The position numbers were made by a program, and so were the translations under genes. Below are positions 10,841 through 20,994 of a stretch of DNA of 64,000 nt, one piece after another. The first letter of the stretch is position 1, and the number at the start of each line of letters is the position of its first letter. The notes beneath the pieces were generated by a model. It made no database searches and had not been told where the DNA came from. It saw nothing but the letters and a program-made list of their open reading frames with translations. This DNA comes from Isoetes taiwanensis (taxonomy: Eukaryota > Streptophyta > Lycopodiopsida > Isoetales > Isoetaceae), in NCBI GenBank assembly GCA_021234155.1, contig JAJEKV010000047.1:9032033-9096032 (forward strand), in the 5' to 3' direction.

Positions 10841-11985
10841 TCGGGGGAGTGGCCTTGCATGGAACAATATTTATTGATATGATCAAGTAAGAAAGCCATT
10901 CAGTATGTCTAAGCCTTGATATTATCAAAGAGAGAGCTAAAAATAAACCTTGACCTTTTTTTAGAAGCAAAAAGGCAAAAAAGGTGGTGTTACCTATAAA
11001 TAGAAGGACAACTTTGAGGCGTGATATCTCGGCGAACACAACTCAGAAATCAGCGATCCTTACCTTGTTAGAAAGCCCTTGAAGTTTAGTTTCCAGATTG
11101 GGCTTGGTTGTCTATAGATCCCATATGGTTTGAAAGTTATGCCCAGAAAGGTGCATAGGGGTCTAAGCTGACTGCACAGCTAAATCTGCTTCTTCCTATG
11201 CTGATGATGAGCCTAGCCTTACCTTCTAGTATCTTCTCTAGTTTCTTGCTTTATCATATCATTAGAAGGAGTTCATGTGACACCAGTGGTTGGTGGCTAG
11301 AGAGAGAGCTTGTTCTTATATAGTCTTGCGGAGTAGCTTGACTTGGTGACATGTCTTCTAGTTGGTCCGGATGGGTGGTAAATCGAGTACCATGTGATGT
11401 TTTACTTTCTAATAAGTTGATGAATTTGCAGGAAAAACAGAGCATTCGTAACAATATCTGTTGTGGAGTGGGAGCATTTGGGGGTGCCCATTTCTGAGTT
11501 GCACATCTTGCGCTCTCATATGAGCCTTGCGAGGGTCTTGCTTGTGCAAAAAAGACGGCAACTAGATGCAGTTATTAGGCATGCACAAAGTGGCTCCGCT
11601 ATGAACTAATCTCTTTACATGTTCTTGTTCTGTTGGCTTCTGTTTTTGTGTATGGACTTGATAAACCTTGATGTGGATTTGTATTGCTGAAATAATAGGT
11701 ATGCTTTCCTTCTAAATAACGTGTTCAATAAGTTTGAGCAGGCTATAATTGGTTAACAGGTATGTATGCTTTGCTTGCTCTAAAATTGGTTGTGGTATTT
11801 GGTTGTAAATGTGACGTGTTGAGGAAGTTTGAGCAGGCTGCAGTTGTTAACCAGAATTGTGTGTTGTGAATATGACCTGTTCAATGAGTTTGAGCAGCCT
11901 GCAGTTGTATAATGTGGCCGAATGCTATTTCAAATTGTGTAATTGAAATGATATGATGGTACTGACTTCTTTGCTTTGTTAGTGG
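10841..11985. other. Non-coding flank, no gene seen
   Basis: No convincing coding sequence. The 10980-11200 stretch resembles retrotransposon leader sequence in style but has no recognisable domain. Three imperfect copies of a roughly 30-bp unit sharing the core GTTTGAGCAG occur at about 11720-11750, 11815-11846 and 11876-11907. Confidence 0.5.
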
Positions 11986-11989
11986 GCTT

Positions 11990-12232
11990 CGGCCCCTAAG
12001 CATACTAGGCATCCCTCTTGTAGGATACCTACTATGCTTGGATGAGCGTCGGAACTTGTACTGGGGTTCGACTCCCCAGGCTCATAATTATTTATTCAAT
12101 GGTTTGGTTGCATCATAGGGGTAGGTCAAATATAGGGGATTTGACCCGATCTTGACTTCCACTTAAGGGCTGGAATTTCACCCCATGGCATATGCTCTGA
12201 CATATGCCACCATCGGATGGTCCCAAAAAAAT
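11990..12232 (+). repeat. Candidate tRNA-derived SINE
   Basis: A good RNA polymerase III B-box (GGTTCGACTCC, 12065-12075) lies in a T-arm-like stem, and the segment ends in an A-rich run (12226-12232). The A-box is weak. No target duplication was identified. It could also be an old tRNA-like remnant. Confidence 0.3.
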
Positions 12233-12234
12233 AT

Positions 12235-12700
12235 TAGACACCCCAAATTAACCAAGCCAATGCTTGTATCACAGCTTTTTGTGTCCATGTGTTGGCATTA
12301 ATCAAAGTTGTTCAAATGTTGGAATGCAGGTAATAAATTTTCTTAAATGTTGTCAAAAAAAAAATTTGAGGACGGAATCTTGTCAAATTGTGAAGCATCG
12401 AGGGATATACATCAACTCCACCAGCATTTGAAGGATTAAGAGCACCTTTTCACGATCATCCCTGGTGATAAATTTTGTTAATAACACTCTTAAGGTTTTC
12501 TCGTGCTACATATATATGCTATAAATATAAACGACGTTTCAGTAAGCACTTATACGCAATGCACTAGGTTAAATCTGTAAATGGATTTAGCATGCATCTA
12601 TACGTGAAGGCGTTATGGATAAATTTGAAGGTCCTAACAAGTAGAACAAAACACGAAGGTCAATTTCATTTGAAATGAAGATATTACAATATGATGAACC
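12235..12700. other. Intergenic, downstream of the L1-domain gene
   Basis: AT-rich sequence without a supported gene. The part next to 12706 is probably the 3' UTR of the minus-strand gene. Confidence 0.5.
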
Positions 12701-12705
12701 ACACT

Positions 12706-14198
12706 TCATACAGCTGTCTTCTTTTTCTTAAACGTTTTCTCTTTTCCAAGTTTAGGCTGCCTTTTACGTTTCTCCTCAACTTTGCTCTTCTTAGCAGACA
12801 CCTTCACTCTGCTCTTTTTCACAGACTTTTGCTCAGACCCTCTGCAAATGCAATGAAATGTTACTGAGATATACAATTTGCAATGAAATGTTACTGAGAT
12901 ATACAAGACCACATATTGTTTGCTAGAATTCATGTCAATAGGATTTTTTGCATCACTTAATAAAAGTCTTAATTATGTAGCTACAGCATACAACAGAAAA
13001 TATTGATAATGAAGCAACAAGATAGAAGCAATACCGGGGGGCGTTTACAAAAGACGCAGCACTCCTCTTATCTGAGAGCACATGCTCATCCTGCCACAGA
13101 AAGTTTGGATGTTACCAATCATGTCCCTCAAAATCTTCTAGAAGTAGCCTTATAGGTCAAATGATGAAATTTACATATTGACTCTTATTTTCATAAAGTA
13201 TACATGGCAAGACGTTTCTTTGAAATGATTTAACCAATGAGGATGGCATTAACATGTTTTACATTTATTTTCTCAACTGGAAGAAATAATCTCTGGTACA
13301 TCCAGAAGAAAACAAGATTCATTAGTAGCAAAATAAATCAATTTACCTTAACAGAGACCTCAGCACTTAAAGCTTCAGGAACATCACCATCTACTGCAAT
13401 TTGAGCATGCTGTTCCTTAGTATTCACTGCCTTCTTCCCATCAATCTTCATTGAAAAGCTGGGAACAGATTGATATATAGGCAGAGATGGTGACTCAAAA
13501 GACTTCAGACTAATGGACGATATGCCCTTCCATTTTCCTGGCACATTATTTGCAGCACCATTAATAACAGCCAACACATTCTGTATAATCTCCTCTTTGG
13601 GCTGAGTTATTCTTGCTGCCTTTACTGCAGTACATGTTCCTTTGCCCAAGTAGAGAAACGCCGACCCACAAGCTGCTTCTATCTGGTGTTTCAAATGCTT
13701 CCTTGACAAGTTTATGGGAACAGGATGTTTTTTCTTCTTAAAAAACATTTTACCCAGAAGTTTGGGCAGTCTGCTAAGAATACGATTATCTGCCATAAAC
13801 AGATCATACGATCCACAAAGCTTCCTTTTGGCTTCATGAGTCCCAAAATTGCTCTTCAGCTTTGTAACTCCAAGAACTTTTGAAAGACCAATTCCTTCCT
13901 CTAAAACCTTGGCCTTTGCATCTCTTTCTTTATCTTTATCATTAACTATTAAGCATACCTCATGAGTTCCGAGGGCATAAAGCGGATGTGGAAGACTAAT
14001 CTTGTAGGGACTAACGCGCTGTGTCTCTGGGATCTGGTGCAAAGATATGATGACGTATAGAAATTGATCATCAGGCAAAAGCTGAGACGGCTTCTGCTCC
14101 TCCTGCTTTGATATCCATTTCAAAAGCGAAGCTATAGCATTTTCAACCTGGGCCGGATTCACCTTAGACGGAGTTGATCCGGCTTCAGGAGTTACCAT
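12706..14198 (-). CDS. Ribosomal L1 domain-containing protein (RSL1D1/Utp30-like)
   Basis: Exons, 5' to 3': 14198-13347, 13090-13035, 12841-12706. All donors are GT and acceptors AG, phases match, and the product is about 347 residues. The ribosomal L1 fold spans roughly residues 15-240. It contains the family's conserved stretches IPLPHPLYALG-like (here ISLPHPLYALG), EAKRKLCGSYDLFMADNRI, LLGKMFFKKKKHPVPI, and ACGSAFLYLGKGTC, ending with SLPIYQSVPSF. The C-terminal exon encodes a lysine-rich tail typical of nucleolar assembly factors. Family members (yeast Utp30/Cic1, human RSL1D1) act in nucleolar ribosome assembly; this role is from family knowledge. Introns are 256 and 193 bp. Intron 2 contains a short tandem duplication of about 32 bp near 12849-12905. 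The gene is divergent from the PPR gene. Confidence 0.9.
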
Positions 14199-14401
14199 GT
14201 TCCTGGGAATCGCCCTAAACCCTCAACCCTAACTTTTAACTATAGGGTTTCCTTATATATACGTATTTGGGCGATGAAAATACATTGAAATATGGGCGTA
14301 TAAATGTATTATTCAAATACTCAGCACTATGGGTCTTGCGAATCCAAGTTTCAGACCTGTAACCCAGTTTGGCTGTTTAATCCTTACCGTAGAGGAAATA
14401 C
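14199..14401. promoter_or_regulatory. Short divergent intergenic region with TATA and telo-box motifs
   Basis: About 200 bp separates the start codons of the L1-domain gene (-) and the likely PPR start (+). On the minus strand a TATA-like TATATATAAGG lies at about 14251-14262. AAACCCTA-type telo-box motifs occur at 14213-14222, 14227-14232 and 14243-14250. Telo-boxes are common near starts of plant ribosome and translation genes, fitting the L1-domain gene. Confidence 0.55.
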
Positions 14402-16373
14402 ATGCTCATGAGCTTCAAATGTGTTGGGCGGATGGTTGTCAGAAGGCATGTAGAGAGTTACAGAGGTAAGCTTTCTTCTATTTTCTTTTGCCTGCATGCT
14501 TTTGATCGTATAGAATCCAGATGAAAGGGGGAGATTATTGACCACTGCAGCGCTAAGCACATTGAAGAATCAAGGTGAAAATCATCACCCTTGCAATGAT
14601 GATGCTTCTTATCTTTCCCTTCTACGGCAATGTGGCAAAGCAAAAGCTAGTCTTGCATCCCGTTTGTGGGATTGCATCAATGCCCACAACCTGTCAGAGG
14701 GCAGGAAGATCCATGAACAAATTGTTAAAGATGGTCATGCTAAGGATAGGTTTCTAAGCAACCTGCTTCTGCAGATGTATGGCAATTGTGGTGCGTTGCA
14801 GGAGGCAAAGATAGTGTTTGGCAATATGCGCCGGAAGAATCTCTTTACATGGAACATCATGGTAGCTGCTTGTGTTCATTGTGGAAATTTGCAGAGCGCT
14901 TTGAAGATTTTTGATGAAATGCCTGTTCGAAATTTGATTTCATGGAACACTTTAATTGTGGCATATGCCAAACGGGGACAGCTCCAGAATGCACTCAATC
15001 TATTTCGACGAATGGACAAGGAAGACATGAAGGCAAATGAGATTACTTATTCTAGTCTCATTGAAACGTGCTCTAATTGTGGAGCATTAGAGGAAGGTAG
15101 AGCTTTACATGACCACCTTCTTAGGAATGGGTTTGGGTCTAATGTTTTCTTGAGTACTACACTTATCAACATGTATGGCAAATGCAAAAGTTTAAGCGAT
15201 GCAGCAAAAGCTTTTGAAGCAATGTCTCAACGAGATGTTGTCTCATGGACTACCATGATTGCAGCATATGCACACTCTGGTGACCTGGAGGGTGCAGAAA
15301 AAGCTTTTAATGGGATGCCGTACCGAGACATGGTGGCATGGAATGCTATGCTTGCAGCATATGCAGAATGCAAGAGCCTGGATGGGGCACAGAATTTTTT
15401 TGACAATATGCCTCAGAAGGATATGGTTTCCTGGAATACCATGATCACAGTGTATGCAGAACACGGCAACTTAGAACACATGTACTTAATTTTCAGACAA
15501 ATGCCTAAGAGGAATGTTGTCTCATGGAATGCCATCCTTGCAGCACATGCAAAATGTGGCCAGCTTGGACAAGCCATGCAGCTATTTCAGCAAATGCAGG
15601 CTGAAGGAATGGCACCAGATGAGGTGACATATTCCACCTTATTAAATGCATGTGAAAATCATGCAGCCTTGTTTGAAGGTGATCCAATGTATGATCATGT
15701 CATTATTGAATCATTGGATGAGGGCAGGAAGATCCACAATTGTTTGGTTTCTAATGGATTTGAATCCAATGTTGTTGTAAGCACAGCACTTATAAATATG
15801 TATGGAAGGTGTGGTATTTTAGAGAGTGCCCGAGAGGTTTTTGATAAGATGCCCGAGAGGGATGCAGTAGCATGGAATGCGATGATTGTAGCATATTCAC
15901 GATGTGGCAATTTGCACGATGCAGAGCGAACATTCAATGAAATGCCTGTGGTAGATGTCCTCTCATGGAATGCGATAATTGGAGCATATGCACAGCATGG
16001 CATTGTAAAAAAAGTTTTGGATGGCTTTTTTGGAATGCAGGTGCAAGGAATGTTGCCTGATAGGGTGACATTTGTGAGCCTCCTCAGTGCCTGCAGTCAT
16101 GCTGGAATGCTGGACCATGGTTTGCATTGTTTTGCTTGTAGCACAGATTATGGCATTACGCCATTCTTTGGGCACTATGAGTGCATTATTGATCTGGTAG
16201 GACGAGCAGGTCATTTGGATAATGCTGAGGATTTGGTTGATGGTGTGCCTTTTGATGCTAGTATTTTGTCATGGGTGACGTTACTTGGGGCGTGCAAAAA
16301 ATTTGCTGATGTACAAGGTGGAAAACGGGCAGCACAAAATGTTTTTGCACTTAACCCATCTAATCTGTTATAA
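14402..16373 (+). CDS. PLS-class pentatricopeptide repeat protein, 3'-truncated
   Basis: The main frame (14521-16373) encodes repeated PPR motifs, for example NMYGKCKSLSDAAKAFEAM and SWNTMITVYAEHGNLE. The pattern is PLS-type with many short SWNxMIxAYA repeats. Such proteins bind organellar RNA, usually for editing or processing. No ATG lies near the start of this frame. Splicing GT at 14466-14467 to AG at 14519-14520 removes 55 nt and joins an upstream ATG at 14402 in phase. The new N-terminus (MLMSFKCVGRMVVRRHVESY) is arginine-rich and free of acidic residues until near its end, as in a mitochondrial targeting peptide. The predicted product is about 638 residues. The C-terminus stops inside the E motif (NPSNLL then stop) about 12 bp before a TIR element, so the E+/DYW tail is missing. 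It may be a decaying gene. Confidence 0.78.
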
Positions 16374-16401
16374 ACCGGTGCTTTTATTGGCTCCCGATAT
16401 G

Positions 16402-16608
16402 GGTTCGATTCTAATGGGGTATTAGACTCGTGGATTTGCTTCTACTCGCCAGTCGAATACCCAAAATGGGGTATTAGACTTGTAGATTCGCATGAGTATT
16501 GTGTTGGTTCGATTCTAATGGGGTATTAGACTCGTGGATTTGCTTCTACTTGCCAGTCGAATACCCAAAATGGGGTATTAGACTTGTAGATTCGCATGAG
16601 TTTTGTGT
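16402..16608. repeat. 104-bp tandem duplication
   Basis: Two nearly identical units start with GGTTCGATTCTAATGGGG at 16402 and 16506. They differ at a few bases, such as CGCCAG versus TGCCAG. Confidence 0.9.
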
Positions 16609-16649
16609 AAATCGAATACCCCAAAAACTATTTTGCAAATCGAATATGT

Positions 16650-16740
16650 CAAGTGCGGAAAAAATGTCAAAAGATGGGGCTCGGACCCACTCAAGGGAGC
16701 TTAAAACCCAACAGACTAGCCCCACTAGCCCCTTACTGCT
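16650..16740 (-). repeat. tRNA-derived SINE-like module
   Basis: On the minus strand a B-box-like GGGTCCGAGCCCC (16677-16689) follows an A-box-like GGCTAGTGGGGCTAGTC (about 16711-16735). Beyond the B-box comes a T-rich stretch similar to the one after the module at 38613-38667, which suggests the same family in opposite orientation. Confidence 0.4.
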
Positions 16741-17269
16741 ATAATAAAGACTATCCTTATTACATAATAAAGAAACCACCTACACTAAGCTGCATTATTG
16801 TAATAAAGACGATCCTTATTACGTAAAAAACACTTAGGAAGCATTCTTTCGCATCCGCCAGTAACGTCGTGCCACGTGGCACTGTTTCAAATAAAGAATG
16901 TGAATAAAAATTTTGTTGAGCACACAGCAGCGACGGAGCAGCAGCGATGGAGCATTGAGGCTTCTACTTGCATTCTTAAGGATTTACCCTGCATTTTGCC
17001 CTATTTACCCTACATTCCGAAGCCTTTTACCTGCTACAGAATGCTTCCTAATTGTCTTCCACGTTACAGAAATGGCAATCTACTTGCCATTCCTAGGATG
17101 TCAACAAGGCTCTACGCTTTGTGCGTCGCCCTGTTTCCATCCCAGGAATGGCAAGTAGATTGCCATTCCTGTATACATAATAAAGAAACCGGTTGTTATT
17201 TTATTCGACATTAAAAATAGACAAGTATTCGTAGTTGGAATCCAACCCCAAAAAGGGAGCCAATATTTC

Positions 17270-18047
17270 GCACGGTTACTTCACTTGAAAATAATATTCC
17301 CCAATGACAAGAAAATAGATGAGACTAATGGCGATCGCTAATACCTATGGCCAATGTGTCTATATTATTCACCCACAAAGGAAGTGGCAAGCCATTCTCA
17401 ATCAAGCCGACAATTAAATCAATAAGTGGCTATCGCAGTTCTTACTCCAACTTGCAAAAAACTACTCTAAGAAAATTGAGATGGGATGAGCTAAATTTTT
17501 TATGTTACGGATGAGGATTTTTGGCACAAAAATAACTTAGAAATCTCATGTGTCAATATAGTATGTCACATGAATAATGGAGCGCAACCAGTCAAGTTAT
17601 CTATATAAACACAATAAATCACATGTGCAACCTTATTATGTCGTGCCAACATAATTAAACATTTTAGCACATAATCTGAGTGCGAGCATCTCATACATTA
17701 AGTGGAGTTGCTTTGTTCTTTCCTTCTTGATCAAGCCTAAACATCTTGGTGGCAATACCGCTCACCAAAAATCTTTATGACATTATGGGCAGAGGAGACA
17801 GGGGTATGCACACTTAGGCATGCCAATGTTAGACCCAAGCATTCCACTTGATCAAGAGAACAATAGACTGAGATGCTCAATCATGAGCATCTAGAATATC
17901 CTAAACATTTCTAGAACTATATAGAACCTCCTACTTTCAGTTTTTGCAAGGCTTCAAAAAACTTTCTATATTTAGACTGAGCTGCTTACACATGAGTATC
18001 TGGAACATTCCAGAACATTTTATTTTGACTGTTACAATACCAAAGTA
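17270..18047. other. Intergenic, no gene seen
   Basis: AT-rich unique-looking sequence. A perfect alternating GAA-TTC-GAA heat-shock-element-like motif sits at 18003-18015, just outside the CACTA element, with a partial one near 17910. No coding potential was recognised. Confidence 0.5.
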
Positions 18048-18059
18048 CACTACTACAAA

Positions 18060-18480
18060 AATAGGCGTAAATGGCACAATTATATGCCATTTTTTCCCTA
18101 CATAAATGACACTTTTTGGGTATGCCATTTGTGCATATTCGTGCCTCAAATGCTCTGCCTTTTTTGCGCCATTTAAGTGTGGTCAAAATATGTGCCATTT
18201 AATTGACATGTATATGTCATTTAAGTGACATGCAATGTGACATGTATGTGTGGTCCATGCGCCACTCAAGTGCCATTCAAGTGATGTACATGTGGTGCAT
18301 GCGTCACTCGAATGCCATTCGTGACATGTAATCTGACATGTATGTGCGGTGCATGTGCCACTCAAGTGCCATAAGTATGACATCTATATGTAGAGCTTGT
18401 GCCACCAAAGTGTCATTAACGTGGCACCTGGCATGCAATGCCATATGCCATTCAAGTGACATGAATGTGTGGAGTGATTG
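18060..18480. repeat. Left subterminal repeat array of the CACTA element
   Basis: Short motifs with the core TGCCATTT or GCCACTCAAGTG recur in both orientations. They are the presumed binding sites of the element's TNP1/TNPA-type protein. Confidence 0.75.
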
Positions 18481-18652
18481 CCATTTTTACATTCTTTAAA
18501 TAAAAATTGATTATTGTATGGTTATGTGAACAATGATAAATAGTATTTCTACAAAGAGAGATACAATAGCAATATATTCAATAAAATGTCATGTATTGTC
18601 ACATGGATACAATGGTATTTAAAAAAATGTCATAAGACGAGGACCATTAAAC

Positions 18653-20485
18653 TTATTGAGAAATACTATTCAACAAAAATAATGGCCAAATGATCAATGA
18701 GTTTATGGCATCCTTGAATGTCGTAAATTCACTTGTTGGATACAACAATTGATCATTCAAATGTCCAGGGTTTATGCTTTGAACCATAATAGAAGCATTA
18801 CCGTTCCCAATGGGTTGACAGTGGCAAGTTTTCTTCGGATCTACTGAGAAAATCCTTCCATGTCCAATGATTGATTTATTTCTTAACTCAAGAATTTAGA
18901 CTTCCATGTTTTCCTAAAGTAAAGAAACCAAGAAAATGCTTTCTGTTATTTCTGAAAAGTTCAAAAAATTAAACATAGATAGAGATGTTACCTGTAAATC
19001 CTTCTTGACATGTTTTGTTGGCACACACTGTTTTTTAAATTTGGGAATTGCACTTCCCTAATATTCAAATTAAAAATATGAATTAATGTAACTCTCATAC
19101 GTCAATAAACAAATGCTACTTTACCTGGCTTCCAAGGGATGCTTCTTTGTTCATCACTTTCCTCATGGCCTGCGTATACTTATTATATAAGATTTGATGA
19201 CATATAATGAGCATATTTAGAGATGGTTTACTTTACCTGGCTTCCAACACACGCTCCTTTGTAACTCAGTTTTCCCATAGCCTACATATTAGTTATGTAA
19301 ATGATATAAGTGGCTACGCTCATATTATAATTATTACATATGAAGTAGCTAAGAACAACCAATAAAGTTGATTTCACAATACCTGGCTTCCAACTGATGC
19401 TTCCTTGTTGATCATTTTTCTAGCAACCTACGTAGACTATAGGACTATTGATGGTATAGAAAAATGCAAAAATATATCATAGAGATGTTTTGACATACCT
19501 GGCTTCCAACTGAAGCTTCTCTGCTCGTCATCTTTTCCAAAGCCTATTATGTAACGGATTAATGATATAAGGTAAATAGAAATAATTAATACAAATATTT
19601 TCACAATACCTCTTGGTTCGTATCTTCTTCAAGTTTTTTCTTCTTAGCAGATAAACTTTCAATCTGTTTGTGCAACTCCAGAAGCATAGATTTGGCATCA
19701 TCTACCATTTGTGTAACATCACCTTGAGTTTCTCTAGGCTCTTCAAAGGTTTCATGAAGAGCAATTGGCTTTTTGACACGTTTGCATGTATTTCTCACAT
19801 TGAATGATGGTGAGGGATGCATACCCTAAAACTCCATAGAGGAAAGCAATAAATTAAATAAAAACTCAAAATATAGTTTTATGGATAAACAAAGATGTAA
19901 TCTCACATTAGATTTCTCTACCAAGTCTAGTGTCTTGGCTCCCCTTGGTAGATTCCCATATCCTTTAGAGGTATGAGCTTCATCTGCAATTTCAACCGTG
20001 GTTGGGGACCTTTGCATCTTTTCTTTCGGTAATGTTTAACCAAGTGAATGAAACTTTATGCATTTACATGACATACATACGAAAGCAAACTAGGTATCTA
20101 CCAAATTTAAAAACATTTCTAAAAATAGAATTGCAAGCAACTTACCGCCTGTATTTTCCACATTTTGCGTAAAACTAGTGTCAGATATGGGAATGCTTCT
20201 TGTAATGCTTTTATCCAAGATTTTTTGAGCCGATGGACGATCGTATGCCTCAATTCTCTTCCGAATGCTAATATTCTTCTTTTTAAAAAGTTTTTTTCTC
20301 TTCAACATAGGCCCTTTTGGAGCTGGGGAATATACTTCATCCTCAAGACTCTCCTCATCTCCATCTTCGCTGTCTGCACCTTCCCTCATCTGAAAATCGT
20401 CATCTTCACTATCTTGTTCTGAGCTTGAATGCTCCATAGGCTCGTCAGAATCCATTTCGTGCATCTCCAACAATCTGCTCAGCAT
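18653..20485 (-). CDS. CACTA TNP1-like accessory protein, nine exons
   Basis: Exons: 20485-20146, 20022-19907, 19825-19610, 19543-19499, 19427-19383, 19281-19237, 19169-19125, 19057-18992, 18886-18653. All donors are GT, acceptors AG; the total is 1152 nt, encoding 383 residues with no internal stop. The N-terminus is acidic (DSEDDD, DSEDGDEES) followed by a basic patch (KRKKLFKKK), and exon 3 has a likely coiled coil (LHKQIESLSAKKKKLEE). Exons 4-7 are each exactly 45 nt and encode a repeated 15-residue unit. The last exon resembles the TNP1/En-Spm C-terminal domain (GRIFSVDP..., then DAINSLIIWP). Family members bind DNA and assist TNP2 transposase. The final acceptor is the weakest choice: an AG 22 nt upstream would bring in a TAA, so exon 9 assumes the downstream AG at 18887-18888. 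Confidence 0.72.
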
Positions 20486-20994
20486 TTCTCAGATCGAGAT
20501 AGAGCTTGGATCAAGAAATTTGCATTCGCGGGTAAGTTCCTTTATTCCCTCATTTTTGTTTCTTTTGTTTTTTGTGTATGATTTACTGGTAATAGTCCAA
20601 GTTTTAGTTAAAACAACATTAATATCAAATAAACAGAACATAGTAGGTTGTTATGCACGAAATTGTTTTTAAGATCATTTAGTAAATAAATCTGTTTGGA
20701 TTATCCCTATAGTCTATTATTTTGTTTATGGTGCATCTAAATTTTTTAGACTAGGGGCATAACTTTACACATGAAGGATAATTTAGTTACCTAGAGATGT
20801 TTTTGAGTAATCATTATTGTGGAAGATGAGTTAGTTAGATTAATGGCAAAAGCACATTTTGAAGAGTTGATGCAAGATAATTATATTGTTTTGATTAATG
20901 GCTTTACCTAAATTGCTACACTTTATACTAGATTTGATATATATGTGTTGTACTTGCTAATTACCTAAATTTCTTAATAGTATATAGAAATAAA

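Larger units (their letters stand above)
16385..17265. mobile_element. Non-autonomous TIR element (TATTGGCTCCC ends), copy A
   Basis: The left end TATTGGCTCCC (16385-16395) is matched by its reverse complement at 17255-17265, and both sides are followed by TTT, a possible 3-bp target duplication. Similarity between the ends extends inward (…GGTTCGATTC / …GGTTGGATTCC-like). Inside are a 104-bp tandem duplication (16402-16505, 16506-16608), a tRNA-like module on the minus strand, and a segment around 17080-17180 with a related copy at about 38240-38370. No transposase is present. The superfamily is unclear. Confidence 0.6.

Noticed and set aside
15243-16214. Several minus-strand open frames under the PPR gene
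   Set aside because: They are antisense shadows produced by the regular PPR codon pattern.
18886-18915. Upstream acceptor for the last TNP1-like exon
   Set aside because: It would bring in a TAA after five codons; the AG at 18887-18888 keeps the conserved domain in frame.
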